The position numbers were made by a program, and so were the translations under genes. Below the pieces are notes generated by a model. It saw only the letters and a list, made by a program, of their open reading frames with translations, was not told the origin of the DNA and made no database searches. A DNA stretch of 64,000 nt from Apostichopus japonicus (lineage: Eukaryota > Echinodermata > Holothuroidea > Aspidochirotida > Stichopodidae), in contig NC_092565.1 in assembly GCF_037975245.1 (NCBI RefSeq), positions 5,531,999 to 5,595,998 of the forward strand, given 5' to 3'. Below are positions 12,969 to 25,134 of the stretch, one piece after another. The number at the start of each line of letters is the position of its first letter. Positions within the stretch are counted from its first letter, which is position 1.

Positions 12969-15900
12969 GTAAGACAAAATTAAGCGCATGTAATGGTTTG
13001 CATAACTGCTTTTTTTTATTTCCAGTTTTCAAGATATATCCAACTTTAAAATATGCTAAAATCTTGGAATGATCCCTTTAAGGCTTAATTAACGATGACG
13101 TCGGCTCCTCGGTATACAGGTTTAAAATCTTAATATTAGTCCATTTTTAATAAATTGTAATTATACAACCAATCCGAGTTCTTTCTACTTCATATTAACA
13201 TCAGACGACCCTCTTAAATGACTTTCAATACCGTTTTGTCTTGACAAATTGTTAACGCATTGTATATGTCATTGAAGGGAAGTGAAGGTTTTAGGTTTTT
13301 CCAAAGTTGAGGTTGATGTTTTAGTCTGGGGAACTGACCTTTAACTGTGTTGGTTTTAAACTACAAAGTCCAGTCACTTCAATTGATGAACCTCGGCTGT
13401 TTTAAGATTATTTATTTAAACAAAAATTACAAGTTTTATAGAAATACTAATGGACTAATAGCAGTGTTTCTCATCAGTGTACAACATATACAACTAATGT
13501 CATAGTCCAATGAGTGGTAATTGCGACCCCACCCGCCGTCCTTTTCAGTAAACAACTTTTAATGTTTAATATTAATAAGAAATATAATAAATTTTCATCT
13601 TAAAACTACTTAGAAAATAATAAGGAATAATAAAGTTGTAGATGAAAACATAGTTATAGTTCCTTCTATTGTACAATAGGATTGATGAAAATAAAGGAAT
13701 TAAAGAAACATGAAATTAATATATTATATAATATATTTGAAAGATAATGTACCACGAGTCTTTCATTTTTGATGAATATTATTGCCCTAATATATGAAAC
13801 ATAACTGTTGAAGTTGCTCAAATATATCTTAAATTATAGGCCTATTTATATAAAAAAAAAGTTAGAAAGTTAGAAATAAAATTATAGCGCCTTTTTCAAT
13901 CGTCTTTCTCTTTACTCAGATTTCAATTTAAGATATAAAATGTAACATCACTTTCTTCTTTAAATTTGATCAGAAGAGTGAAAATAAATCAATATAGTTT
14001 TGTATAAATATAGTCAGTAGTTGGAAATTGTTTAATTTTTTTTTGATAAGCAATTAACATAGGCCGCCAGAAGTTATCAGCACTACCACGTATCTAAACA
14101 ATTAAAACAAGAACAACAAAACAAAACAAATATACAAGCAAACAAACAGAGACATCAAGTGAAGTCTGCGGATGTTTGTAAACGTCATGGAATGCATTCT
14201 TCTCTTGTTGATGCGAACTTTGGCTTCTTTTTAAACATATCATGTAGTGGGCGCCCTTCAGATGAAAATTTCACAAGTTACCGCTGTGATCGCAACAAGG
14301 GGCACGTGTGTCAAATCATAAAGCGCCCATTGTAACGGTCACATAGGCAAAATGAGTCAATTTTGACGGCGTTTTCGCAATGTCGATCTGAGTGGTAATA
14401 TGCCTATACGTCCGCGGCTAAATTATGTCTTTCGACAATTTTGATCATGTCAGCTCGCCCGTTTCGAGGTACTGTATTTGATTACTATTTCTGTTCGTCT
14501 CCACCTGGAGCTTCCTCTCTTCCGTAGCATAACCGAATTCGTCCATTCACTATGATGCGGCTCGCTATTTAGTTTGATGATATTTCGCTCAGTTACGGAT
14601 GCGTCATTAAATGCGTACGGATGTTAGTAGTTTCAACCTCATTTCCTTTAAAGTATAGGCTCACAGAATACATACGTATACTGTTTTATCCTATCATAAA
14701 CCTATATCCTCTGTGTGTATATGTCAATTTTTTATTAGTTAGTACGATGGTCATGTTAATATTGAAAGACGTCTTTTTACGGAAATATAATTTTAGGGCA
14801 TTCTTTTCCTAATATTGTTACTGCCACCAAATGAAGGGAGGTGTTAGAGATAGCAAAAAACAAAAAAACAAACAAAAATGAAGTAATGGGCCTCTGGTGC
14901 TATGTGCGTTGCCGCCTGTAAACTTGGTGTTAACACGTCCCTGCTATAACACTAAAGGGCATGTATATGGTTCGAACAAGCGATTGCAGAGAAACTCCTT
15001 ATAAAATTAAACAGGAGAGAACATTCTGGCATCGGGCATCACAAAGTAGCCTATCACAGTATCCAATAACCTTAGCAACAGTTTAACCTGCACAAGTTCA
15101 ACGTCATCAATCAAGACCACTAGTTACGCTTATGGAACGCCATCAAGGTCATATGGCGTCTTTGTATGATTATGCCTTCTTCAAACAACTTATTTAGTAA
15201 ACGATATGTGAAAGAGAATGATTTGCCGGAGGCATTCCTTGTTACTCTAAGGTACTTTGATTATCGCCATGTTTACTTGAAAGACGACAATTTGCTCACC
15301 ATACGTCATAGTTACTTGAAAACAAAGACTTTAAATTGCGTTGAGGAAAGTTGCTGTAAAACTTTCTCAATAATCGAATCTTACAAAGCCTTGATAGTGA
15401 GAGTTAGCAAGTGACTGAAAAAAAATGGCTTCACTATAATTACTGTTTCGAGAACGAATATTGAATTGGCACATCGTGTTTCACAAACAGATGGTATTGG
15501 TATACCATTTAATTTGTTCAACATGCGTAGGCCTATGTACACCGGGTATATTTGCTGTTTTCTTCTCGCTGGTTGGAAGGTATATAGCAAAATTCCATTT
15601 TCACGTTACATCCTTTAATCTTCCCGACCTTATATATACTCCGCAACAGCAAATTGCGTTTAATAACTGACGTGTGTTTTGCATGGCTTTCCTGTTCCGT
15701 TATATATATATATCTACATATACACTGTCGTACAGATGTCGAAAAGCAAGTTGCCGCAGTAATTAACATAGTATTTCCCTAGGCGTGTTAAGTCTTTGTT
15801 AACTTGTTTGCAGTACTTGTTAACTTGTTTGCAGCAAATCCTCCAAAATAGCTTAAACTGTTTCTGTCTGAAATTATTTTGCTCAGTAGGGTTTTTCTGA

Positions 15901-16095
15901 TATTGTTTCTTCTAGTATTATCCCATCATAAATAGAAACAAGCATAACAACCAAAGGCGTCGACCGTAATTTGTCTTTTAAACCCAACTTGATACTGTTT
16001 GGAAAACGATTGGTTGATTGACCTTTTGGAAATTGATACAAACAAAGCACGACCAAGATGCATAATCTCAACGATATCCCAAGTTCAGGAAAACA
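12969..16095. other. gene-free stretch
   Basis: No supported exon. The 82-codon frame at 15166-15414 (+) has no recognised domain. The rest is AT-rich unique-looking sequence with short homopolymers. Confidence 0.5.
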
Positions 16096-16106
16096 AATAT
16101 ATATGT

Positions 16107-16164
<58 letters not shown>
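16096..16164. repeat. (TA)n microsatellite
   Basis: A long alternating TA tract with TG interruptions at its 5' end. It is immediately followed by a copy of the SINE-tail sequence at 16162-16200. Confidence 0.95.
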
Positions 16165-16165
<1 letters not shown>

Positions 16166-16200
16166 TGGATTTTCCAACTCATTACGATTTCAATTATATA
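16162..16200 (+). repeat. SINE-tail copy (no tRNA head)
   Basis: ATTCTGGATTTTCC, then AACTCATTACGATTTCAATT and TATA. It matches 16534-16572 with few differences and is also related to 34032-34061. All three copies adjoin (TA)n. Confidence 0.6.
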
Positions 16201-16444
16201 TATATATTCATTTGCCTTTGTCGTTTACCTCCATTTCATTAACAAAGTCTGTTCAGAGTATCTTTTTCGAGATCCGGCTTTAGGAATCACAAATGATTTC
16301 GAGTTAATTAGAATCATGTTTGATCTATAGAGTAAGGCAAATATGTCACCAAAAACAGAACTATATTGTTCGATACAGGTGACAAACGCCTATAGTGAAA
16401 TTACGACCTTCCTTACCGGTTTCGAACCTCTGGACAAACAATTA

Positions 16445-16517
16445 GCGTCCATATCCTATAGTGGTTAGGGTGTCCGCATATAAAGCGGGAGGCCCGGGTT
16501 CGAATCCCGGTGGAAGC
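16445..16517 (+). repeat. tRNA-like head of a SINE (tRNA pseudogene)
   Basis: A 73-nt cloverleaf can be drawn. The acceptor GCGTCCA pairs with TGGAAGC at six of seven positions. The D stem is TCCT with AGGG, and the A box lies around TAGTGGTTAGG. The anticodon stem is TCCGC with GCGGG around loop ATATAAA. The T stem is CCGGG with CCCGG around TTCGAAT, giving B box GGTTCGAATCC. The apparent anticodon ATA, one extra base before the anticodon stem and the repeated downstream body argue for a tRNA-derived SINE and against a working tRNA. A T6 run at about 16524-16529 could end pol III transcription. Confidence 0.6.
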
Positions 16518-16566
16518 TGGAAGTTTTTTCACTGTTCTGGATTTTCCTACTCACTACAATTTCAAT

Positions 16567-16572
<6 letters not shown>
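16518..16572 (+). mobile_element. SINE body and tail
   Basis: Follows the tRNA-like head directly. The segment 16534-16572 recurs at 16162-16200 and in part at 34032-34061, always ending in a (TA)n tract, as expected for a SINE 3' end that seeds a microsatellite. Confidence 0.5.
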
Positions 16573-16598
<26 letters not shown>

Positions 16599-16619
16599 GA
16601 TATATATATATATATATAT
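16566..16619. repeat. (TA)n microsatellite at SINE 3' end
   Basis: Alternating TA with single TACATA and TAGATA interruptions, continuous with the SINE tail. Confidence 0.95.
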
Positions 16620-17336
16620 CATAAAAAGCATGCAGGATGCAGTTGACGAAATTTAAAAAAAAAACTGAAAGAAATATGACTATTTTATTGGTATTAAACG
16701 CAGACCCTATATATGCAAAAACCCAAAAATGTTACCATTCAAAAGTGGAAACTATTATAAGTATAACTATACTTACTCGTCCATATACAGTGAAAAGACT
16801 TCATTGCAACGAAATGCTCCACAACTTATATTACTCCAACGTGGAATAAGACCAAAAACTAGAAATGATTAATGTAGCAAGTGAAAATTTCGAATAAAAT
16901 GTACTACCAAGATCGATTTCAGTGAACGTTGTGCACTTATTGTAGAAATTATCCGCCTTTTTAATAGAGTTACGGAAACTCCATCTGCTCATACCAGCAA
17001 ACCTCTACGAGTGAAATAAGTGTACTTGGTGTAAAAGAAATTACTTTAAATTTGGTGGGGATACTATTAGCATCTTAGAAACCACTTGGGTTCTTAACTT
17101 GGAGGACCCTCTCGTGTCTCTTCCGTGACTCGTTAGAACTTTGTATAATCGGATTATTATTGCCGGCATGTTTCTAAAAAGCAAATCTAATCAGCCTTAC
17201 AAGGGCCATGTTATAGCGTCACGATTTTGGTCAGATCTTCAAGTTTTTTTTCGCGGAATACAACATGCAGGTAGCAATTCTGTAATGTATATCTCTACAT
17301 GTAGTCTATATATGATAGATACTGTATATATATATA

Positions 17337-17385
<49 letters not shown>

Positions 17386-18139
17386 TCACATTATTGCCAT
17401 TGAAGTAGATATAATGAAAAAAAAAAAGTATACCAAACCGAGTGTCCTCGTGCCCATTTCAAAGAAGGCCAAGAGTGACTATTTTGATTGACTCGATGCT
17501 ATAATGACTGAATGTTTAACAAAGGTAGTGCTCATTATTTAAATTACTTTGTGTAAGACGGTTAGATGAAATCCTAAGAGGAGTATTTACACCCCTAACG
17601 TCCCTCCTCTCTTTGCCCTCCCTCGAATCTCCTCCCCCCCCCCCCCACACACACACAATTTTGATTGTTGCTCGTGTTAGGGCGCACAGCCCCACACCCT
17701 CCTCTATAGCCACGGCTCTGGGTATATCAAACATTTGCCCAAATTTTGTTAATTGCTGACGTTTTGTCCAAAATCAAGACTTTACTTAAATTGAAGCCGT
17801 GCATTTGAATAAACTTATACAACATCAATTAGAATATGTAAACGTAAATTAGGTTCTATAGCTTTTGCATTATTAATTAAGTTGTGCGTGTACATATGAA
17901 AAGTCGTTCAGTTTGCTTATATCAATCGTTGTAATAATATCTGTAAATCCTGGTTGTTTCAGCAAATTCAATATTTTTTTCATCATTGAATTTTTAGTAA
18001 TTGTATAGAATCAAGAAAATGTCTTGCAGCTTAGAGCGGGCGTTTTGAGCCTGCTGGCTTACAGACGGACCGATTGACTGATTGAAAGACTAACTGATTG
18101 AATAAACGAAGGAACAAAGGAATGAAGGAATGTAGGAGT
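16620..18139. other. gene-free stretch with microsatellite
   Basis: Holds (TA)n at 17324-17382 and a 13-base C run at about 17634-17646. No exon is supported. Confidence 0.5.
17324..17382. repeat. (TA)n microsatellite
   Basis: A nearly pure alternating TA tract. Confidence 0.95.
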
Positions 18140-18351
18140 AAACGAACGAACGAAAAAATGAATGAACGAACGAACGAACGAACGAACGAACGAACGAACG
18201 AACGAACGAACGAACGAACGAACGAACGAACGAACGGACGGACGGACGGACGGACGGACGGACGAACGGCCGGCCGGACGGACGGACGGACGGACGGACG
18301 AACGGACGGACGGTCGTACGGACGAACGGACGGACGGACGGACGGACGAAT
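18140..18351 (+). repeat. GAAC/GGAC tetranucleotide satellite block
   Basis: About 210 bp of (GAAC)n changing to (GGAC)n with a few GGCC, GGTC and GTAC variants. A 4-bp unit reads the same peptide in every frame, so uninterrupted frames (TNER, TDGR and, on the other strand, RSFV, RPSV) occur on both strands. These are artefacts of the repeat and not proteins. Confidence 0.95.
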
Positions 18352-19301
18352 GGATAAATGTACGTTTAGCAAAATTGCTGACCCTTCAAGCGCAACACGC
18401 TGCTTTCTTTATCTTCTTCGAAGCAGATTTACAAATAAATGAACCGGTACTGACTTATTGTTTTCCTTCTCAAGTATCTGCTTTCTTTATTAAGTCAAGG
18501 GTCACATTGCCAGCAACAAATGTGTGCAACATTGCATTGCCCGTATGTATAAGAGGAAGCTGACCTGGTCATCATTACTAGTCTATATAATAGAGATACT
18601 TGTCACGAACCACTTCCGAAAACAGCTAAGAAAAAATCCTATTCCATTTTCCAAATAGGAATCACAGTTTTGATGTTTCAGCTTATACAAGGACGAAGAC
18701 TTTAGCAAGTCTTAAGTATGACATCACAAAGCCAAATATATAGTCTTAGATTTTCGGGTTTCCTTATTAATTCTTTTTCTTTTGTTCTGTCTTATAAATG
18801 AGGGTTTTCGGTTTTTATAAAATAGAGAAGCTTGCTATATGATCTAACCATGGAGGTATTACCAAGGTAATTCTTCCACGAATTTATCATGCACCGACAG
18901 TCACGATGATTCTTGGCGGTCCTCTGACGTTTGTTTGAAAGATCGACCTTTCAGAGTTTGCACACAAAAAAAGGAAAAGTTTTTCTTCAATTGTTGAGGA
19001 AGGTTTTTTCATCGTAAAGCTCTTGTTTGTATAAGCTAAAATATGATCTTCATGGATGTGTTTCTCATTTCATGACGATAAATATGGTTTTCATACTTCC
19101 AGCGATCAATGATAATTCACCGAAAAAATATGATAGGACCTTTCTGAATATTTCATTGAAAGTAATTTCAGGGTAGATTCATCTTAAGCTTTTTACACTT
19201 TCTGCTTAACGGTCATTATTTTTTAATGAAAGCGTGCTGAAAGTTTGCTTAATTACATCAAGAAGTACATTTGTCACTGCTCTGCATGGTATTCCAAATT
19301 A
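18352..19301. other. gene-free stretch
   Basis: No supported exon, RNA gene or notable repeat was seen. Confidence 0.5.
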
Positions 19302-19476
19302 AATATATATATATATAGGCTATATATATATATATAGGCTATATATATATATAGCCTATATATATAGCCTATATATATATATATATATAGCCTATATATT
19401 TATATATGTATATATATATAAATATATATATATATAGGCTATATTAATATTAGTTATATATATATATATACACTAG

Positions 19477-19531
<55 letters not shown>

Positions 19532-19532
19532 C
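19302..19532. repeat. (TA)n with inverted TAGGCTA/TAGCCTA blocks
   Basis: The left part carries TAGGCTA punctuation and the middle carries the complement TAGCCTA. The TA arms can therefore fold into a registered hairpin or cruciform. A TAGGCTA unit recurs on the right. Confidence 0.9.
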
Positions 19533-21790
19533 TATTTATATAATATTCTCCGATTATTAAAAAACATAATAATGAAAAAAAAAACGATTGAAGAGTAAAA
19601 TATCACAGTGATGGACACTGCTTAGGGATTGAACTTTCGTTGACCATTATTTGAATTGGATTGTGGATAAATGGATACTGATGACCTAAAATGGCGGACA
19701 AAACCACTACATTCTTACCTCCTTGTATTGAAACATGTACGTATATGCCCACATATAATATATTTCCATATCGCAGCCATATACCATCTTTCTCTCATGC
19801 ATAAGTCTTTGTGTGCAGCTGTTTAATATAGCATATGGCAAATATTATATACTATATAGCCCGCCTATGCACTGCGGAACCGATACCGTTTTATCACTTA
19901 TTAGTATAAGCTACGGGTATAGCCTAAACTGTAAGCAAAGCGTGGATGTTAGTATATAGTTTTATATTAGAGATCAAATAAGCAGTAAACTACATAATCT
20001 ATTTATACACAAATGTCCGTACCATTGCAAAACATACAGACGCATGTTTGTGGGCGGCCAAATACATGCATGATTCCACGTGGAACATTACGGCAGTATA
20101 CCGTGCCATTGTACTTCTCTGTAGAACATTGTTTACCATACGGCCGGCCATAATGTAATTCATGCAGTTGGTTGCAGCAAATACAAACATAGTACACTCT
20201 AGGTTAACGCAGGATTGGGGAGAGAAAGAGAGAGCAGGGGAGGGGGGGGGTGGTAAATAAACCCACAAATACTATATGTTTGTCTTGATGGAGGCAAAAT
20301 ACACGATTCCAAATGAAAAAAAATGAGTAATCAATTTTACACTATTTGGGAGACAAAATGCAATTTTTGCTGCGATTTTAGTTACAGCAGGGAGGGGGAT
20401 TAAATAGATCTAACTTCAGAAATTTACAGAGAAAAACTATAATATTGGCATAGTGTCTGGACCCCTCAGTTGAACTCTTTGTCATTTTCATGTAATTTCA
20501 GCCAATTCAGTGGCGTAACGAGCGCTTGGTGAGTGAGGGGGGGGGGGGTGCAGGGGCGGGAAGTTCCTTTAGTTAGAATTTTTGGCCACACCACTTTAGT
20601 TATCTCCCACACATTTAAAGAGAATGGAGTTTTGTTAAACGGTCAATTCAAGTAGGGGAAACAATAATAATATTAATAAAAATGATAATAATTTGAAAAA
20701 AAAACAGAACCCTACCTTTGCTGAGCTCTGTTAACTAGAATTATCGTCGACATTCCATGCTAGACTTGTATCATTTGCATAGCGCTGTGTTTGATGGTTA
20801 AAGTACGATGTTGGACAAAACGTATGTCTATGTGGCTGCCACTTTTTTTGTCACATGGTCAGCTGAAGGCAACCACTTGAATTATTCCCAAAATAATGGA
20901 GCGTAGTAAGTTTAGTGCAGAAAATGACCCTCAGAAGTTAACACTCAACATACTTAAAGCGAGTCAAATGCGTGGTTGGAGATAATTAAAATGTCTCGAC
21001 GGTATAGGATGCTATGTACCGAGTCTAGGGGTTGAAATGTGAAGGTATAGTTACAACCAAACAAAACGCTTTCGTGATTTTGCCTCTGCTTGTCCTTTTT
21101 CAGTCTAAATGTATGACTTTTGCACTTACACTTAAATCTCACATACTATCATACACAGGCAGCCTGGTTAGGCTTAAAGTAAAAAAAAAAGTCATTTAAA
21201 AAAAAAAGAGTTTAAAAAAAGGCATCTCATTTGCATATATCTTTAACATCCTGTGGGATATTTGAGAGTAAATATATGAATATAGATTTTTAATATAGGC
21301 CTATGTACCATAGAGCCCTAACCGTGTGACATAGGCATTTGCGGGGAAGGGGGGGGGGCGGGGTCATCTTATTGAAACTGTCCAGTTTTATAGCTACCGT
21401 GTTGATATAAGACTATTGTATCTTTTGTTAAGTTACACTTCCGACTAAGGTACCAGCAAACACTTTGGGAATGCCGGAAATACAAGAAACAAAAAACAAA
21501 ACAAAGAAACAAGCAAACAAAGAAAGAAGAGGGGTGGGTGGGTGGGTGGGCATGATCGAAAGATAAAGAGTGAGAGAACGGAAACATTAGACTACTTAAA
21601 ATGTGAAAAAAATTAAAATTTCGATTAATTGTATTTATAGATTTAGAACAAATTGCCGGCAACTCATATCTGTTTAATTTGGCTGAGTATAGCACAACGT
21701 AGAATATGATATATTGGCACCGCCTCCTGGGGTGGGGGGGGGGGTGGAGTAACTGGTGTAGTCAGAGGATATTACCCTGTATGGAAGAGC
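19533..21790. other. gene-free stretch with transposon-end-like motif
   Basis: Includes CAGTGGCGTAACGAG at about 20507, followed by a long G run. This looks like one end of the CAGTGGCG-type elements found elsewhere in the window, but no partner end was found. G runs also occur near 20230, 21350 and 21728. No exon is supported. Confidence 0.45.
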
Positions 21791-22023
21791 CAGAGGCGAA
21801 GCCAGGATTTTATAAAAGAAGGGTCGTGGTCGTTCAAGCCGACTCCCATGTAGAGGGGTCGATGTCGGGGGGGGAGGCACAACATTTTTTTATAATCGTG
21901 CATTCTCCGGCGGACTATAAATCAATCAAGCCTAACACCGGGTCAAAATGCTAGGTGGTGCTTTGAGTTCTTGTGTGACGTTGAATGTGGGTGTACACCC
22001 CACACACCCCTGGATCCCTACTG
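21791..22023. mobile_element. candidate hAT-like MITE (degenerate ends)
   Basis: The left end CAGAGGCGAAGCCAGGATTT and the right end, read in reverse complement as CAGTAGGGATCCAGGGG, resemble CAGNGGCGNANCCAGG terminal repeats. No convincing 8-bp target duplication is visible, so boundaries are tentative. Confidence 0.35.
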
Positions 22024-22549
22024 AGGACGTCTTGGGCCCAGGGGAGTGAACTTATTCTTCTTCCACTTATATAGATATGTAAAACATTTCAGTGACTGGA
22101 AGCTTCCCCCTGACTGAGGCGATGGAGGTTCATGGGATCTGGTCCCCGGCCCGGCGCCGGCCCTACCCTTTGCGTATGTCACACTCCATATATAGATCCA
22201 TACAGAGTTAAATTGATACATAGGTCCTCTTTGATCCAAGTTCATCAACTGCGCTAGAAGTAGTCATGATTCTAGATTCGTTCAGAGAGTTACAATGGCG
22301 TACACTTGAACCATGGTGCTCGTTTGCATCATATAATGCCTATTCAAAACGTTTTTGCTTGATGACCCTAAATTTCACCTTCATAATCCCGGCAATCCTC
22401 CAGTTAGAGATGTTGTCGCCTAGGGAAGGGATATACAAATAAATAGTATCACCCTCTCCCTTAACTTTGAGGAATTGAAGTATACTTGATCAACCTTTTT
22501 CACACTTTTTTATTTAATCTGAAATATCGTCATGTTTAAAAACCTTTTT

Positions 22550-22637
22550 TTTTTCTCTTTTTTTTGGAGACCCTTCAATACTTTCTGGCGACCCCCAAAA
22601 ATGGTCGCGACCCTCCCACTCTGAGCACCAGTGAACT
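22550..22637 (-). mobile_element. hAT-like transposon end
   Basis: In reverse complement the terminus reads CACTGGTGCTCAGAGTGGG, then GGTCGCGACC, then GGGGGTCGCCAG. This resembles the common animal hAT terminus with a GGTCGCGACC core. A weak partner, CATGGTGCTC, lies near 22312. Target duplications were not convincing. Confidence 0.4.
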
Positions 22638-23274
22638 AAGGCATGCTTGTATAGAAAGAATCACTCAAACGGAGGAAGCAACCAGGTCACGAGATTTGTG
22701 CAGGGACGAATTGTAAAGGGCGACCTCTCTATCCGTAGCTCATTTCGAAATATTACATTTGTCCCGCCAAAAAAAAAACCTTCAGCTTTAACATATTAAA
22801 CTATTTACTTCAAGCAAGATGTTTCTCGAGAGCGGGTTCTTTTCATTCGTCTCTTTGGTTTTGTCTAAGTAAGATCCTTGCAGGCTACCCAATGCATGTA
22901 AACTGAGGCAATCAGGATGCGTTATATTTTGTTGAAAATCTATGCCCCACACCTCCTCCAACCTCTCGTTCAAGTTTCTCTATTTATCTTTATTCTCAAC
23001 ATTTCTTGTTTGTTTATTATCCCTTGCACAGTTATATATGCTGACATGTTGTTATCTTCAGAAACGATTGATATCGAATAAGAAGGTTAGAAAAAAAAAG
23101 ATGTAGCTTGTATTGCAAAGGGCTCGCTTGGGCGATGACCCGCACCTACAAAATGTTCGATTCCTTTTCCGTTTCTTATTTCCTCGTTGTTATCATATTT
23201 TTAGTTGTCTAGGCTAGTTACATCTGAGGCAGTGACTGTGTTTGTTAACTTACAAAGAAACTAGGGGGGGGGGG
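22638..23274. other. gene-free stretch
   Basis: No supported exon. It ends in a 14-base G run at 23264-23277. Confidence 0.45.
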
Positions 23275-23350
23275 GGGCGTAGATCAAATGGTCAGTAGAG
23301 CGTTCGCTTCCCATGTGAGAGGTACGGGAGTAGATGCCCCGTATACTTCC
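23275..23350 (+). repeat. tRNA-Gly(CCC)-like sequence, probable SINE head or tRNA pseudogene
   Basis: GTAGATCAAATGGTCAGTAG resembles an A box and D arm. TTCGC and GTGAG pair around loop TTCCCAT, giving anticodon CCC. ACGGG and CCCGT form a T stem, but the loop is AGTAGATGC in place of TTCGANN. The degraded B box and a weak acceptor stem argue against a functional tRNA gene. Confidence 0.4.
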
Positions 23351-24261
23351 ATTGTCTTGTTGAAGTTTTTCGATATTGCCCTATTGTTTTTTTGTGTTAT
23401 GAACCTTGAGCTCTTCCTTTACCTCTGTATATGGTTAACGTGATGATCTTTAGTCTGTGTGACAGGGTGGGCGTGGATGGGGGGGGGGGGGGCTGATGCA
23501 GCTCCTACAGGTTTGCGGAATTTTAAAAAAAAACAAACACAGAAAAGAATGAGAAATTATCTTCAGTATTGATTGTTGATGCACTTTTCTTCTCTCAGAC
23601 AATTCATTATCGGAGAAAAAAAAATCGTTAATTAATTCAAAGTCAAAATCTCCGCGAAATGATAAAGTTAAAAAATCGTGAATATTTTGCTTATACTTCT
23701 TTCTACTCCTGTAAACCATATTTGTGATGGAAAAAAAAAGATACCACCTTTAACTTAGTGGCGTATAGTCCCGCGGACGTGGGAGGAGTGGTGTATATCG
23801 CCCCAAATATTTGTCTGCACTCTCCCCCGAAACAATTGTCAGGAAACAGTTTTAATTTTAAAACAATAAGTTCTAGTTACCTCGAGGCTTTTTAGTTCAC
23901 CATATTACATGTGCTTGTTGCTTACTTAAGGACAGGTGAGGGATACACCAATTACCTGGCCAGTTATGAAAAAGTCTCACGTCTGCGATATCTGACCCTT
24001 ACCCCCACCCCCCCCCCACTCCCCAACCCCGTGTCGATCTTCACTTCCGCTATGTGTAATGTGTGTATTTTATTATGTTTCGATTATAGCTTAAATATTC
24101 GCTGTGTTAAATCATTGAGTTAGAGGAAACTCCATAGTTACATTACATAGGTTTTTGGAATAACTGCTGGTATCCATATGACCACAAATGTTTAGTGCTA
24201 GTTATGCCTTCAACCACAACCAGAGAGCTTTGTTGTCGTGCTAACTGCAGATGAGCTTGCC
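23351..24261. other. gene-free stretch
   Basis: Contains a G run near 23480, a C run near 24008 and TTAGTGGCGTATAG near 23756, a possible degenerate transposon end. No exon is supported. Confidence 0.45.
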
Positions 24262-24425
24262 TGCATTTCGACATGATATACGCGCATTTCATCATTCTAA
24301 CTGCACAGGCATTTCGTCATTCCGTCTGCACATGCGCATTTCATCAATTCCGACTGTACATGCGCATTCCATCGTTCCGATTGCACATGCAGCGCTTTTC
24401 ATTTGTTTCGACTGTACAAGCACTT
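24262..24425 (+). repeat. 25-28 bp minisatellite, about five diverged copies
   Basis: Units follow the pattern CGCATTTCATC, ATTCCGACTG, CACATG. They start near 24282, 24308, 24334 and 24362, with degenerate flanking copies. Divergence between units suggests age. Confidence 0.7.
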
Positions 24426-24904
24426 TAAGTTACAAGTAACAAGGACCTTGTTTACACACACCGTATATATACCTTCAGGTTCATGAAGTTGGACTAAATA
24501 ATGGAGCTACATTGCAAAACAATGCCATGATCAAAATCAATCGTAACTAATGAAATATGGTTATTAAATAAACCCCCAACATGCCATAAAAATAGTCCAA
24601 TAAATAGTTAATAGGAAAAAAAACTGCAATATTTCAATATATTTGAAAAGCTGCCATATAATATGACCACGTGACTTGATGTAAGGAACGTCATAAAAAC
24701 ACCGCCATTTCCTTGTAGCCAACTGGTGGGGCTATACATGTATGGTACATTACAGCGCGTGTCTCAGCATGTTTTCACTAGACAATTTTTGTCACTGTCA
24801 CATCGGATGTAAGAGAATTCATCCCAAATGCCAAAATCACGCCAACTTGGAAGATTTCTGATGAAGAGTCGTAGTCATCAGATCGGCCATTTTCCTTCAT
24901 CCCT
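24426..24904. other. 3' flank of LDLa gene A
   Basis: This probably holds the 3' UTR of the gene ending at 24905 (-). No canonical AATAAA on the minus strand was found close to the stop codon. Nothing else is supported. Confidence 0.4.
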
Positions 24905-25134
24905 CTACAACTCCACGTGCTTCTTTTCTCTCTGACATTGGTACTCGATTGCGTCTAGTGCCTCTCTGGTTGTCTCATCAGCACACCTCACAGGGTCCTC
25001 ATCTGACCCATCAGGGCAGTCTTCATCTCCGTCACATCGACGGCAGTTTTCAATGCACATTTTATCGTCACATTCCCATTTCTCTAATGGAGTCGATTGG
25101 ATGTATTTGCCCTCGAACCCTGTATCACAATATT
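24905..25134 (-). CDS. LDLa gene A exon 3 (module 2 and C-terminal tail)
   Basis: The acceptor CTTCAG is followed by AATATTGTG, and the frame ends at TAG 24905-24907. It encodes the second module with the added cysteine pair and a charged tail ending KKHVEL. Confidence 0.85.

Noticed and set aside
15166-15414. 82-codon frame on the plus strand with RHVYLK/RHSYLK similarity between its two halves
   Set aside because: The internal likeness is short, and no family, splice site or leader was seen.
16421-16431. GGTTCGAAACC on the minus strand as a second B box
   Set aside because: The flanking bases do not form a T stem and no A box is at the right distance.
18031-18563. Long open frames over the GAAC/GGAC block on both strands
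   Set aside because: They are forced by the tetranucleotide period and carry no non-repeat domain.
21370-21695. 108-codon minus-strand frame rich in Phe and Ser
   Set aside because: Derived from poly-purine sequence on the plus strand. No domain or splice support.
24262-24425. CRISPR-like array
   Set aside because: Units are diverged minisatellite copies without unique spacers, in a eukaryotic genome.
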